From assembly GCA_014529385.2 (NCBI GenBank), contig CM043962.1, positions 36,299,598 through 36,363,597 of the forward strand: 64,000 bases of DNA, written 5' to 3'. The translations under genes and the position numbers were made by a program. The notes under the pieces were generated by a model. That model saw only the letters and a program-made list of their open reading frames with translations, ran no database searches and had not been told where the DNA came from. Positions 1 through 13,662 of this stretch are shown here, one piece after another. Source of the stretch: Adiantum capillus-veneris (Eukaryota > Streptophyta > Polypodiopsida > Polypodiales > Pteridaceae). Within the stretch, counting starts at the first letter, position 1. The number at the start of each line of letters is the position of its first letter.

Positions 1-3000
1 CCCAGCATCAAGTTTTTAGGCAAAGCCAAGACAAAATCCCCAGTGTGTTAGCCGTGTAGGTCATTCAACCCTCGACACACTAACCATGTAGATAAGCTTA
101 ACAAAAAAGAATACCTATGTAACATCCCTAATCCAGCAAAGCCCCAGGTCATCGACCCTTTTGTCTAAAGCTAAGAGATGTAGGTGATCATATTCTTGTA
201 GCAACACTGCCATGAGAAACATAACACATGAGTCCAATCACAATAGCATCTTCCATATATACAAACAAGCTTTTCCAAAAGCAGTCAGGATTATATAGTG
301 TCTCTATCGTTACACGTCCAATATAAATATCAAACCACTTCTTGATCCAATCCAAAAACCATAAACCATAATCCAATCACATCACATGGGTGGGCACTCC
401 ACCCAACTTAGGGTGATGCACATCCAATCCTACGCAAAACCATTTTAGCATATAACATGTCTGCAAAAGATTTGTCAACATTTTGGCAACACAACCATAT
501 CCCAAAGAAAAGATCAGAGAGCCACACCATCTTCCACAATCAAAATACAACCATAATCCATGAGGGATCTCAACCCTTGACCATAAACCATATTCCATAA
601 TGAACCCAACTCCCACACTTGGAGTTTGACATATCTGTTGCCATCAAACTTATCCCACACATGACCCTTTAGACATGAACTTTTCATGCATAAAACAAGT
701 CTGACCAGCTACTAAACATTATATTACAATCCAATTTTTGGGACACCCAATCATGCAAAAGTGACGCACTATGACTGCACCTCACTCCCTAGCATATATA
801 TCTAGTTTTGCAAAACCTAGAAGGGTGGAAAGCAACATACACATACACGTGAGGCATCCACATCCATCCGTGAGGTTCCATACATCATATGACATCATTC
901 CATCAGCATAAACATGATGCAAAGTAGCCCCATCCCTTTGATCAACCATAAATCATAACATCACATATATGCAAAAAACAACTTTTTACCATTTTTGGGT
1001 GCATGCATAAAACAGAAATGAAAGTATCTGACCTAAAAACAATGCATCAAGCTCTGGAAATCAAACACTTGAACTTAACTTACCAAAACAAACCATAAAC
1101 CATATATGAGCAGCTCGTCCAACTCACTACTCCATATGGTACTTCCCCTTGGTAGCACCCTTACACGCATATGTAACCCCGGTCACGGAGTAGTTAATAA
1201 CTCATACTAAGTGGGTTTGTTCATCCGATGAGTCTATATAGTGGTTTTCCAAGGAGCCTAGGGTCCAAAAATTTGACCGTGCAATGGATAGCAAGTTGTT
1301 CTTAGCTTGTGCAGAATATTCCCATGACATCGAAGAGAGAAAATGGTGTAAATTATGTGTTTAATATTTGGTTCAAAGGGTTCAACCTGGTTCATAACGG
1401 TTTGTGAGTTATGACCAAAACAGTGTTCCTACCGCCTACATGACGTGAAACAAAAAGTGCTTTTTCTGTCCACACATGACCATAAGCACAACATATACAT
1501 AAATCAGCATGTTAAACATGATGAAACAAGCATGGATCATCCTCATACACACTCATCAGGTCCATACATGCCCTTGTATATATAAAAAAACCATTGAGAG
1601 GGTAGTTTCTCAGAAAGTGACATAGAGAGAGAAAGTGATGATGGCTATGGAGTTTAGAGATTCTTGCTCCATGCTTTACAATTGATTATGGATTATCAAG
1701 AGGCTTCTTGATTTGCTACAAGAGAGTGGTGATGAGAGCTATGTAGAGGTTTTCACCACGAAGCCGTTGGAGAACGCACACACCGTGAAAAGAGAAGAGA
1801 AGATAGTAAGCAAGTAGAGAGAGAATGTTCTTCTTCTTTTTCTTTCTGCGAACGAGAGAGAAGATCTTATGGAGATGATGATGGAGAGTTTGAACCACTC
1901 CATATAATAGATATATATCGCCGTGCAGTAGTAGATGCAATTGTTGGCTCTAGAAACTGAGAACTAGGGACGAATTTATAGGGACTCTGTTAGGCTGGAG
2001 TGTGCCCCAAGCTGAAACAAGGTGCCTCTCTTCCGCTTGGAATAGTTGCTAGATTTTTGGAAAAGACTCCATTCCTTTCTAAAAACATGGCATAACTTTT
2101 GGCAGTCAACTCTCCCACTTACCATTCAATTTTTACATTAAAAATTGACTAATTGGACAGTATCTTCACAAATAATGTGACCATGACTAGACTATGATGC
2201 ATCGTGATGCCCTGACATAATTATGACTTTCATGTACTGTCCTAACATATTTAGGGTGTCTCTTTTTATAAAAATAATCCTCGTAAAATCTTGTTTAATC
2301 CTGTTTTTTCTCCGGGTGGTCGTTTTTTAAATCCGATGGTGACTAAAAATATAACTTTTATGATTAGGTCATCCTAAAAAGCACGTTGCTTTTCAAAAAC
2401 GCCAAAAAGCATGAAAAGATAAAAATATGGTAAAAAGAAAACAAGTAAAATTTTCTAAAATTGAACCACAGATTTTCCTTTTCCACGGGAATAAGAAAGT
2501 GGACTCGCTTTTCACTAAAAAGCACTAAAAAACAAAAAAACAAAAAATAGTGTGAAAAGTGTTCAAAAGAAGATTTTCACAAAATTGAACCAGATTTCTC
2601 AGGACTTGTAGATTAAGGATACAACCTTGCTTTTTGCACACACAAAAAAGGGACAAAAAGCATGAAAAGGCTTTAAATAAAACACATTTTTCTAAAATTG
2701 AATCAAACATACGTCCAATCTACTGAAACATGAAAACAATCTTGCTTTTCACTTTAAAACATTACAACACTGCCAAACAAGCATTCTAAACCAACATCTA
2801 GTGAAACAAATATTGGAATCTATTTTTCATATTTTTAAAAGAGACGCAAAATTTGAGGATCTTACAACAACTTCCCCATATATTTTCAAACTCTCTTTGG
2901 GTATTGGGGTACATGAAGAGATATCTTAACTCCTCAGTTCTTATTGGCCTTCCTCACCACTTTGGTTATCAACAGTCTTCTCCTTGCCTTTTGAGCTCTC

Positions 3001-3040
3001 TCCAATTCTTATCTTAGTCACAAATCTAGGTCATGGGTTT
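1..3040. other. AT-rich intergenic DNA, no recognisable gene
   Basis: No frame here resembles a known protein; the longest are under 80 residues. From about 2385 to 2770 there are three diverged copies of a motif around AAAAAGCATGAAAAG followed by TTTCTAAAATTGAA, so this is an old local repeat. The stretch 1-1150 is rich in short phrases such as ACCATAAACCATA without a clear period. Nothing supports a promoter or exon. Confidence 0.6.
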
Positions 3041-6000
3041 GGGCTTTAAAGACCATCTTATTTATTATACATTCACTACAAATATGCTACCATTTTTACT
3101 TAATATTAATAACATCTCTAAAGGAATGCAAAAACAGATACGATGATCAGATTTGAGCAATTGTCTAAATTTAATTCCATACCAAATTTGGACAACCATC
3201 CAAAACTTCAAACACAATCTTTAATTACCATCTTCTTGAATTGTTTACTGGATCCAAGCTATTGTGTTCTATCTTGCAAGCTCTCAATATCAAACAAAAA
3301 CTATGCTTTTGTGTGAGAATTAGACGGTTGTCCAAATCTTAGAGGCTTATCTCAGCCATTTGAAAAACTATTTAAATCTCAATCCTAAATGCAAACAATC
3401 TCAAACCCAAGCTTCAAGGACCTATCTCAGTCACAAACCTAGGCCATATGTTTGCTTCATCAAGAATACCAAATTCTCTCTCGTTAAAAAATTCTAAAAC
3501 CCTATGCATCAAATATGTTGTCGATTGAGATTTGGAAATTTGTCCAAATCTTAGAGACTTATCTTAGTCATGAACCTACGCCATCAGACTTTTGCAAGGG
3601 TTTAAATTTTAACTGCAAAAGGAAATATGCACCTCCAAACTTAGCTAGTGATTTGAACCCTACACCAGACCCATGATTCATGAGAGATTTAGGCGGTTGG
3701 CCAAATCCCATAGACTTGTCATTCTATATGCTTAACTTTACCAAAGTTTGTAATGACTCTCAAATCCCATGTTTCGTGAAAGATTTTGAGTGTTGTCCAA
3801 ATTCCATAGACTTAACATCCCATATTTTTAGCATTACTGAAGTCTCTAATAAATCTCAAACCCCACATTCAAACACCATTATGCCACTACATCTATTTAA
3901 TTGCTAATTCTCATTTCCAATTTGAAACCCAGTTTAGATTTGGACATCCATCCAAAGCTTAAACCCCAAGCAGGAAACGTTGCGGCAATTGAGATATGGA
4001 CAGTTTTCCAAATCTCAAAGACTTATATTAGTCATGAACCTACGCCATGGGTCAGAGCTTCCAAGACCATCATATGTATCATTGACTTGTTGCAAACAAG
4101 CCACCAATTTTACTTAAGGTTCCTAACATCTCTAAGGAATGCAAAAACATATATAATGATCAAATTTGAGCAATTGTCTAAATTTCAATTCCATACCAAA
4201 GTTGGACAACCATCCAAAGCTCAAATGAAATATTTAAATACTATCTTCCCCAATTTTTTATTGCATTCAAGCTACTATGTTCTATCTTGCAAGCTCTCAG
4301 CCCAGATAGAAAATATGCTCGTGTGAAAATCAAATGGTCGTCCAAATCTCAGAGACTTATCTCAACCATTTGAAAACCTATTTAAATCTCAATCCCAAAT
4401 TCAAGCACCTATTTCAATCAATCATGAACCCAGGCCATATGTTTGCTTCATCAAAAATGTAAAATTATCTCTTGTTAAAAAAAATCCTCAAACCTTGAGC
4501 AATAAATATGTTTTCGATTAAGATTTGGGAAGTTGTCCATATCTCATAGACTTATCTCAATCACAAAACTAGACCATGAAACTTTCAAAACCATTTAAAT
4601 CTTAACTGCACAAGCGATCAAGCGCTCACCTCTATACTTGGCTCATAGACTCATCATCCACTCTACCAAATTATTTTTTTTGTTAATTCTCATTTCCAAA
4701 TTGGATCCCAAACCAAATTTGGATAACCATCCAAAGATTAAACCCCAAGCAAGAAACATTTGTGTTGATCAAGATTTGGACGGTTATCCAAATCTCGAAG
4801 ACTTGTTGCAGTCACAAACCTAGGCATCCGTCCGAGCTTCAAATACCATCATATTTATCATAGATTCACTACAAAAAGGCTACTATTTTTACTTAATATT
4901 ACATCTCTAAGGAATGAAACTGTTTAAATCTTTATTCTATACAATATTTGGACAATTATCCAAAATTCAAACGCAATCTTTAAATACCATCTTTGCAAAT
5001 TGTTTAATGTGTCCAAGGTATTATGTTCTATCTTGCAAGCTCTCCTCCAAACAAAAACTATGATTTTGTGTGAGAATTGGACGATTGTCCAAATCTTAGA
5101 GACTTATCTCAGCCATTTGGAAAATTGTTTAAATCTCAATCTTAAATGCAACTCAAACCTAATCTCCTACCTCAATCAATCGTGAATCCCAAAAGAAAAC
5201 GAGCAATCAATCGCTCATTTCCATACTTGGCTAGTGATTTGAACCCTACACCGGACCCATGTTTCATTAAAGATTGGACTATTGTCCAAATCCCATAGAA
5301 TTGTCATCCAGACTACTAAATTATTTTCTTGTTTGTTCTCATTTTCAAAATAAAACCCAAACCAGATTTGGACAACCGTCTAAACCCCAAGCAAGAAACA
5401 TGGTTTTGATTCAGATTTAGATGGTTATCCAAATCTCAGAGACTTATCTTAGTCATGAACCTAGGCCGTGCTTTAAAGACCATCCTATTTATCATATTCA
5501 CTTCAAACAGGCTACCATTTTTATTGAATATTACTAACATCTCTAAAGAATGCAAAAACATTGCGATGATCAGATTTGAGAAATTGTCTAAATCTCAATT
5601 TCATACAAAATTTGGACACCCGTCCAAACTTCAAACACAATCTTTGAATACCATCTTCCCCAATTGTTTACCACATCCAAGCTATTGTTTTGTATCTTGC
5701 AAGCTCTAAGCCCCAAACAAGAACTATGCTTTTGTGTGAGAATTGTACAAATCTCAGAGATTTATCTCAGCCATTTGGAAAACTATTTGAATCCCAATCC
5801 TAAATTCAAACAATCTCAAACCCAAGCTTCAAGGACCTATCTATGTCACAAAATTAGACCATATGTTTGCTTCATCAAGAATACCAAATTCTCTCATTAA
5901 GAAAACTCTAAAACCCTAAGCAAGAAATATGTTGTTGATTGATATTTGGGCGGTTGTCCAAATCTCAAAGACTTTTCTCGGTCATGAACCTAGGCCATAA

Positions 6001-7035
6001 GACTATCAAAATGGTTTAAAGCATAACCACAAAAACAAGTGTGCACCTCTATACTTGCCTAGTGATTTGATCCCTACACTGGACCCATGTTTCATGAGAG
6101 ATTTGGACGGTTGTCCCAAATCCCATAGACTTGTCATCCCATATGCTTAACATTACTGAAGTCTCTAATGAATCTCAGACCCCACATTCAAAGGCCATCG
6201 TTCCACTACATCTATATATTTGTTAGTTCTCATTTTCAATTTGAAATCCTAGCCAAATTTGGATACCCATCCAAAGCTTAAACACCGAGCAGGAAACATC
6301 TTGTCAATTGAGATTTGGACGATTTTCCAAATCTCAAAGACTTATCTCATTCATGATCCTAGGCCATAAGTACGAGCTTCAAAGACCATCATATGTATCA
6401 TAGACTTGTTGCAAACAGGCTACCAGTTTTCCTTAATATTAATAACATCTTTAAGGAATGCAAAAACATATGTGATGATCAGATCTTATCTAAATCTCAA
6501 TTCCATACTAGATTTGGAAAATCATCCAACTTCAAAGGAAATCTTTAATAGCCATCTTACCCAATTGTTTATTGTGTATAAGCTACTATGTTCAATTTTC
6601 CCTCATCAAATCCCAAGCAATAAATATATTTTTGATTGTGATTTGGATGGTTGTCCAAATCCCAGAGGCTTATCTCAATCACAAACCCCGAGCCATTAGA
6701 CTTCCAAAATCATTTAAATTTTAACCACAAAAGCAAACACAAAATCAAGCCTGCACCTCCATACTTGGCTAATGATTTGAATCTTGCATCAAACCCATGT
6801 TTTGTTACAGATTTGGATGGTTGTCATGCGGTCATCAAATATGAACCACTGTCTAAATCTCAACACCATACAAGATTTGGACAACTGTCCATCAAACTTC
6901 AAATGCAATTTGAAATACCATAGTGCATCCAAGCTAGTGTGTTCTATCTTGTGAGCCCTCAGTCCCAAACAAAAACTATGCTTTTTGTTGAGAATCGGAC
7001 AGTTGTCCAAATTTGAAAGACTTATCTTAGCCACA
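3041..7035. repeat. Tandem array A: five diverged long units with internal hairpin motifs
   Basis: Five units start at about 3041, 4055, 4833, 5470 and 6374, each opening with a version of GCTTCAAAGACCATCATAT, then an ACATCTCTAAGGAATGCAAA block, a CAAGCTCTCAGTCC-like block and an AGTGATTTGAACCCTACAC block. Unit lengths are about 1014, 778, 637, 904 and 660 bp, so monomers have gained deletions. Each unit carries several copies of an inverted repeat with consensus GAGATTTGGAC-N4-GTCCAAATCTC, for example near 4000, 4770, 5945, 6100, 6310 and 6635. No coding capacity is apparent; short frames here repeat between units only because the DNA repeats. Confidence 0.8.
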
Positions 7036-7202
7036 AACTCATTGCATGATATTTATACAACTACTTAAATCTCTATTGTAAATGTAAGAAGATAACAAGC
7101 ATGAATCTCTATAGTTGACTAATAATTTGAATGACCATCTATGCCTCAAACATAATGTAGGTCAAAGATTCTAATTTATAGGTCAAGATTGTGAATCTAA
7201 TT

Positions 7203-8516
7203 TTTGTGAATATTTTTGTATTGGGCGGATAATAAAGCAAGTGAAACAAGAAAAAGAACATCCATTGAGGAAGTCCTAGATTGTGCATCAAATGCACCTA
7301 AGAAGTGGTATTTAGATTTCTACACTACGAATTACATAGAGTTTCCAAAGCTAGATTTGTTTGTATTCATGGTGGCTGATAAGTAAGATTTCATAGATGT
7401 TGGGATTGTCAAAGCTACTGAAGAAGATGTGAGCTCTCAAGGTGAAGCTTGTGTGTCAATCAATTCACAAGTTGTCCACCCTCAAAGAACTAAGAAATGG
7501 CTCTTATCTTTGATCACTATTACAAGATTGCAGGTTTATTTGTCTCTATGAAAGGCTATGCAAGGAAAGCAAGGCAAAGTCAAGATCAAATTGATGAAGG
7601 ATTTCCTTCTAGGAAACAATCAATGCAGTATATGGAGATTGTGGCCACCTCAAAGCATGGCATGGTCCAGGAAGGAGAGGATGCTTTGACCTCAACTCCT
7701 AGTGAAGAGCAGGTTACAAATGATGCTCAAGCTATAAAGAAAATTGCTATTGAGACTCTCAATCCAAATTGATGATGAAGAAACACCCAAGAAACATCAA
7801 CTTCTAAATTTTGCATAGCAAGAATATATTCAAGAGAGCGTTGTGAAATCCCTCTAAAATTCTCACCTAATAATGACATGCGGCAGAAGATCAATAAGAG
7901 TTTTGATAAGTCGTTCTGGGTTAGGTAGACTAGTTGTATATAAGAAGTATTATCCATTGGGTCTCTCCTACACCAAGGAAATCCCAGTTACATTATGTGA
8001 TTCGGCACTTGATGCTTACAAATTCCGACCATTGTTAGAGAAGCTAGTGATTAAGCTTGTAGAGGAGTTGGAAACAATGCCAAATCTATGTCCTTTTGTA
8101 GTAGATCTTATGCCATACAATCAAGAGACAAAGCAACCATTTAAATTGGAAGAATTCAAGAAGCAGAATCCTAACAATCCAATACAAGTATTGGATTCTT
8201 GGGGATCAACACTCAATCATGGCTACAAAGATCTTCATAAGCAAAAATGATCCTGAGTATGCAGTACATTTATCAAACACATTTTGTGGTTGATATTCCA
8301 CCACAGTCTTACGTCAAGATCTCTTTAATGGAAAATCTAGAAAATCAATGTGTGCTAAAGAAACAATCAACTCTAGAACAATTGAAGCATGTAAGGAGAC
8401 AGTGGGATACTTTTGGATCACCCGAGAATCCATCACAAGGGACTACAAATCAAGCTGTCCAAGGAAAAGTTGGATATAAATACCTAGATATTTTTCTTTC
8501 GCGTATTATTTTTTAA
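7203..8516 (+). pseudogene. Broken coding-like region, family not recognised
   Basis: Reading the plus strand gives protein-like stretches in shifting frames. About 7264-7395 reads with motifs KKWYLDFY and FPKLDLFVF, 7497-7772 gives a 91-residue frame, and 7873-8250 gives a 125-residue frame rich in charged residues (PLLEKLVIKLVEELE, VVDLMPYN). Frames change and stops intervene, so it cannot make one protein. I do not recognise the family. Its position between array A and an inverted array piece at 11.27 kb suggests it is part of the body of a decayed transposon; that is inference. Confidence 0.4.
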
Positions 8517-8519
8517 TGG

Positions 8520-10019
8520 TTATATTTTTTATATATATTTTGTTGTCTTATGCACTTAATGCTAGAAATAAATTGATAAGATACATTCTCATGCATACTT
8601 TATAACTATTGCTAAATATTTAACCCCAACTAGATTCAACATGAGAATAAGACGTTTCTCTATATTTGCGAGACTTTTCATACACATACTTAGGATTTTT
8701 AACGTCTCCAACAACTATGAGAGCTTAAGTGCTGATGAGATTTGGACAAGCCTCCAAACCTCAACTACCAACTTGATTTATAATAGCCATCAAATCTTCA
8801 ACCTTGGTATGTAGGACTATATTTCTCATGGATTTCCTACAGCTAGATATCAAATTCTACCATCTTGAACTTTATATGTGGATTTTTACAAGTTATGATC
8901 GGTTGCATAATTGTCATTGCCATTATCTCAAATCAAAGACCCTTGATAATTGTTGTTGGCATACTAATATTCCTCACACGACCACTAATTTCAAGGATGA
9001 GATTTTGAAAAATGTCTAAATCTTGAATGTTGGTTAAACATGAGATTTGGGCGTTGTCCAATTCTCATTGACTTGTCATCCATAGTTTATTGACTCTTAA
9101 CATTCCTAACAGATACAGAATTCTATACCATTATGAGTTCTCAATAACCATCTAAATGTCAACTCTCAATTTTAAAATATGTTTTCCACCCATATTTAGG
9201 ATTCTCTTAGACTTTATGAGATTTTATGAGTTTTCTTGTTTTCAAGGTTTATTTTTCTTGTTTTCAAGGTTTATCTCAAATCTAAACCCTTGAACATTGT
9301 TTTTAACAGCTTAAACATTTTAGACACATATAGAACCCTTCAGGAAGAGACTTTATGAGATTTTATGGGTTTTCTTGTTTTCAAGGCTTATCTCAAATTT
9401 GAACCCTTAAACATTTTGAACACATATAGAACCTTTCGGGAAGAGACTTAGATAATTGTCAAATCTCTTTCTCAAACCAGATTGATGTTTGATAATGAGA
9501 TTTGGATGATTTCCCATATCTCATAGACTTATCACTCTTAAATTAAAATTCTCCATATCTCTAGAGGATATGAGATGTAGATAATCATGAAGATTTCAAT
9601 CCTAGACCAAATTTGGAGAATTATCCAAATCTCAAACTCAAGCTTCAAAAACAACTTTGTTATGTCCAAAGACTTTAATGCATCTTGAGTTGATATTTAT
9701 CTATTGTTATCTCTTTCATGGTATTCATTACATTTGGATGGCCATCCAAAATTCAAGATTCAAAAATACTAATTGGATTACTATGTCTCAATTTTTTATG
9801 GATGTCTCTATAATTGATCGTTTCCCGCTCTAAATAGATTTCATGAACTAAAAGTTTATAAAGTGTTTTTGATTTCTTTTAATGGGTGCTAGTGCTTGAT
9901 TGGATTTGTTTCATAGTTTGCAGGCATTTTTGGAAATTGGTGTCATTACAGTTGGGAAAGAGGTTTCCAATTGCAAACCCACATTGTGTGCTCAACAAAG
10001 AAATTTTATGACACATGGG
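8520..10019. other. AT-rich spacer with hairpin motifs and a short tandem duplication
   Basis: No protein-like frame. Hairpin motifs related to those of array A occur near 8735, 9040, 9490, 9610 and 9735. Between about 9211 and 9470 a block of roughly 140 bp (ACTTTATGAGATTTTATG, then CTTGTTTTCAAGG, then ACACATATAGAAC) is present twice, with an extra internal copy of TTTCTTGTTTTCAAGGTTTA in the first. Confidence 0.55.
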
Positions 10020-11054
10020 TGGAAATCATATCAGCGCATGTAAATGATGATTTTGGACGCCCACCGACAATCTCAACCTTTAGATGTATATAAGGCTTGG
10101 TTGCACAAGGTATTGAGTAGGCTCAAAATGAGTTGGAGAGGAAAAAAATTGTCATGGTACGAAATAAAGCCCATTCCAAATATATGGATATGCAACAATG
10201 TACCAGAATGATTAAAGAGAATAGGGCTCCAAGAAGAACTCCTACATTTTTTTAAGAAAGAGTATTCTCAGTATAAATTTGCTGATTGGGATGAGTGTAG
10301 TAAATAGTTTGAAATCTCTAACAATGTTTATGAAGAGTTATGAGGTATTTGCAAAGAATGGCTCCGGGATAAGCTACGACATGGGAAACATACTCCAAAA
10401 ATTTTGAGCTCTGCTTTGGCAACACTTCATTGTCTTATTGATCAAAATGAGAAGGCTCTTCTGTGTCATGTGCACTTCCATGGAGCATTTACAACACGAC
10501 AAAATGCGACAAATGCTCAATATATGTATGAGTCACTGAAGCAGAAGGTATCAACTGGAATTTTCGTTTTAGACTTGCTCTTTGGTTTTGCTAGAGACAT
10601 TAAATAGGATTTACAATCATTCAAGAATGTTCTTCAAGGTATTATCAACATGTCTACACACCCCAAAAATATAGTGTTGAATACATTTATCAATGAGGAG
10701 CACATTAATATGTTGAAGGAAGCAATGAAATCTATTGATAAATGGAGCCATATAATTGTGGGATCTATTGATTACAACTCACACAAGATAGATTCTCAAT
10801 TCTTGATTGTCAAAAGTTATGTGTTGATAGCTTTGTACATGACTTCCAAGGAGTTTTATAACTTAGATCGCTATTTATCATTGACTTCCAAGGAGTTTGA
10901 TAACTTAGATCGCTATTTATCATTGATAAGTGGAGAGACAATAGGGGAGACATTGGTAAGCATTGACTATCAAGAATCTACTTTTTATAGTGAGGACACA
11001 AAGAAAGATATTGAAGAAGATCAAGGGACCATAAGGACAACCAAAATTAAGTGA
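10020..11054 (+). pseudogene. Degraded ORF of about 250-340 codons, family not recognised
   Basis: From about 10404 to 11054 one frame is open apart from a single stop near 10605, covering about 215 residues; coding-like sequence in other frames extends upstream to about 10020 (motifs WYEIKPIPNIW and YKFADWDE). The product looks soluble and mixed in charge, with no membrane segment or metal-binding cluster that I can see. A 42-bp in-frame duplication lies near its end. I cannot assign a family. Like the 7.2-8.5 kb block, it sits between array A and its inverted fragment, so a transposon accessory protein is the best contextual guess. Confidence 0.4.
10841..10924 (+). repeat. 42-bp tandem duplication, in frame
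   Basis: Two adjacent 42-bp copies start with GACTTCCAAGGAGTTT at 10841 and 10883 and differ at one base. They encode TSKEFYNLDRYLSL and TSKEFDNLDRYLSL, so the duplication kept the reading frame. Confidence 0.9.
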
Positions 11055-11264
11055 TTTGTGGAATTGACTCTATCTATGTTTTGTAGAGAAAATTAAGATG
11101 TCATTGATCTTTTCTCTAGGTTTATTGTCAGTAAGCAAGCACTCCTAATGAAGACAAAGGTAGTAATTTTTGTTTTTTCACCACTCCAAGTGATCGAGGT
11201 TGTAGCAAAGATCGAGAGTATTGTGAAGCGGTCTAAGAGACTTATGGCATGGTTAAGTATTTGA

Positions 11265-11640
11265 GATTTGGATAAATGTCTAAATCCCAATCGACACCAT
11301 GTTTCCTGTTTGGGGTTTAAGCCTTACACGATTGTCCAAAATCTGGTTTTGGTTTTTTTTAAGAGACTTCAATAATGTTAAACATATGGGTGACAAGTCT
11401 CTGGGATTTGGACAATATTTGACAAAACATGGGTTCGGTAGGGTTCAAATCAGTAGCCAAGTATAGAGGTGCATGCTTAATTGCTTATTTTCTTTTGTGA
11501 TTAAGATTTAGACTATTATAGCAGCCTCATTTCCTAGGTTCGTGATTGAGATAAGCCTCTAGGATTTGGACAACCATCCAAATATCAATAAATAACATAT
11601 TTCTTGCTTGGAGTTTTTAATTTTCAAAGCCTTAAAAATA
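11265..11640 (-). repeat. Inverted fragment of the array A monomer
   Basis: Read on the minus strand this segment gives the array A landmarks in order: the AGTATAGAGGTGCA complement of the CACCTCTATACTTGGCTA block, the GGGTTCAAATC complement of GATTTGAACCC, then GACAAGTCTCTGGGATTTGGAC matching the TCCAAATCCCATAGACTTGTC block. It is therefore the same repeat family in opposite orientation, with hairpin motifs at about 11265, 11400 and 11560. Confidence 0.75.
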
Positions 11641-13262
11641 GAACAATGGACTATAATGGTCCAAGATCTCTAGTAGGTAGAATGAACAAATGTATAGTTA
11701 GGGATATGGAATGATGTTGAGATATGGACGCTTGTCCAAATCTCATCCATTGGGATTGTATGGGTGTTAGATATTTAAAAAAATATTCAAAAATACTTAT
11801 GTGTTTGTGAAAATTCTCAAAATACTCCTCAAATTTCAAAATTCCCAATATACCTCTCCCACTCAACCAAAATTACCAAAAATGTCATCCAATTTCTTTA
11901 AGATTTTCCTTCATCAACCTATGAAATATCTCTAACAACACACAATATAAAATCATTCATCATTTTAGACATAAATGCCTCTAGTTGTGAGCTTACACTA
12001 TGCATAAAATTGAGGCAAATCCATTTCAAAATATTAAGGAGCATTAAATATTTTAAAATAATAGAATATTCTATGAATTTTCACAAATTATAGAGGTATT
12101 TTGATCATTTTTCTTAAAATATCAACATCAATTTTTAAGGGTCTTGAAAATAGTACAATGGACATAAGGTCTATAGGTAAAAGTGTCACAATTAAATCTC
12201 TTGCTCAAGATCTATAATAGCACTCATCAGTAGCTCAACCCAAAATTACATGTTTGAAAATATCGCACAACAAAATTGCATTGTAAAACTCATGAGAGTT
12301 GGACATCTGTCCAAACCTCATTCAACCTATGTGCAATGCTTTTGCAAGGACTCCATTCATTTGCATCATAACTATCAATATTTGGACACGTAATGAAGTG
12401 ATCTCTTCTTTTACTTTTATCTTATTGCAATATAGATTGTGGTTTATCTCATGAGGAGAGCTATTATGGTTGAGAATTGGATGGCCATCCAAATCTCTTA
12501 AGAGAGAACTTGCACAATTCAAGAGCCACTACTTTTATTTTTCAAATTTTAAAGGTTAGAATTTTGAGGATTTTTTGACACTCAAAAATCACTTCTTGGT
12601 CAAGCATCATTTCATCGCAGATGGGTTGAAGAAAAAGGTATACATTACAAATTAGCTTTGCTACAGGGGAGGAAAATCTGTGCTACCTTTCAAGCAAGTA
12701 AATCAAGTTGTCTACAAGTAAATACACCTAATGTGCTCTCTATAATATTTTAAAAAATCTCAATGATTAGACCCCTTAGATGTTAAACCAAAAGTTTAGA
12801 CCAATAATAAAGCATGTAATTCATCACTTCAGATAATATTTTAAGCACTAATTGTTTGGAATTGGTGTCAGACTTGAAGCCGTTGTCGTCAAAGCAAATG
12901 TGGTGGTTGGAGTGTTTGATGCCATTGTCGTAATCTCTGCTAGAGATTACAATGTTTACTTAGTTCTAAGTATTATGGTATTAAACTATTAAGATTTAGT
13001 TGGTTTATTCGACACGTGTCTCTATAAGTAGCTATCTTCTCAATCTAAGAGATTAATACTACTCTGATGAATAGAAATAGGTGCACATAGTTTCAAAATC
13101 TAGAACATAAGCATTTAAAGCAAACACATTGTCCCAAAAATTGACACATAAGCTTTTAAAGTTAATCTAAAACATAAGGTACACAGATGTGAAGCAACTA
13201 TAATAATGAGATATGAAGCAGAAAGCAGTGAGAGGTCTATGTGAAGAGAGGCACACAGCTAT
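11641..13262. other. Spacer with scattered hairpin motifs, no gene seen
   Basis: Short frames only. Hairpin motifs of the array A type are visible near 11717, 12300 and 12478. The remainder is AT-rich and shows no similarity that I recognise. Confidence 0.5.
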
Positions 13263-13268
13263 CTGTAT

Positions 13269-13303
13269 GGGGGGGGGGGGGGGGGGGGGGGTTGGGGGGG
13301 GGG

Positions 13304-13341
<38 letters not shown>
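13269..13341. repeat. Poly-G tract followed by (GA)n
   Basis: About 38 nt of almost pure G, interrupted once by TT, run directly into about 17 GA units. The reading frames through it are artefacts. Confidence 0.95.
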
Positions 13342-13344
<3 letters not shown>

Positions 13345-13406
13345 TTTGAAATTCAAATTACCTATGTGTGAAATTTTGATGTGCCAACCTCTGTGGACAA
13401 GGAGTA

Positions 13407-13517
<111 letters not shown>

Positions 13518-13662
13518 GTAGCTGAATGCTCCCCTCTCTCCTCGTGGGCAGTGAGGCCTTTCAGGATTGATGAATTTGTGGGCACTCTTGGATTGCAGTG
13601 CTACCAAATTTGACTAATAGAAAGCAGAAAAAAAGGCGGTCGTCAGGGTTGCCCTCAGGAGT

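Noticed and set aside
3041-7035. Candidate small genes in array A (for example the 141-residue frame at 3901-4326)
   Set aside because: The frames are not conserved between the five repeat units and show no protein family; they follow from AT-rich repeated DNA.
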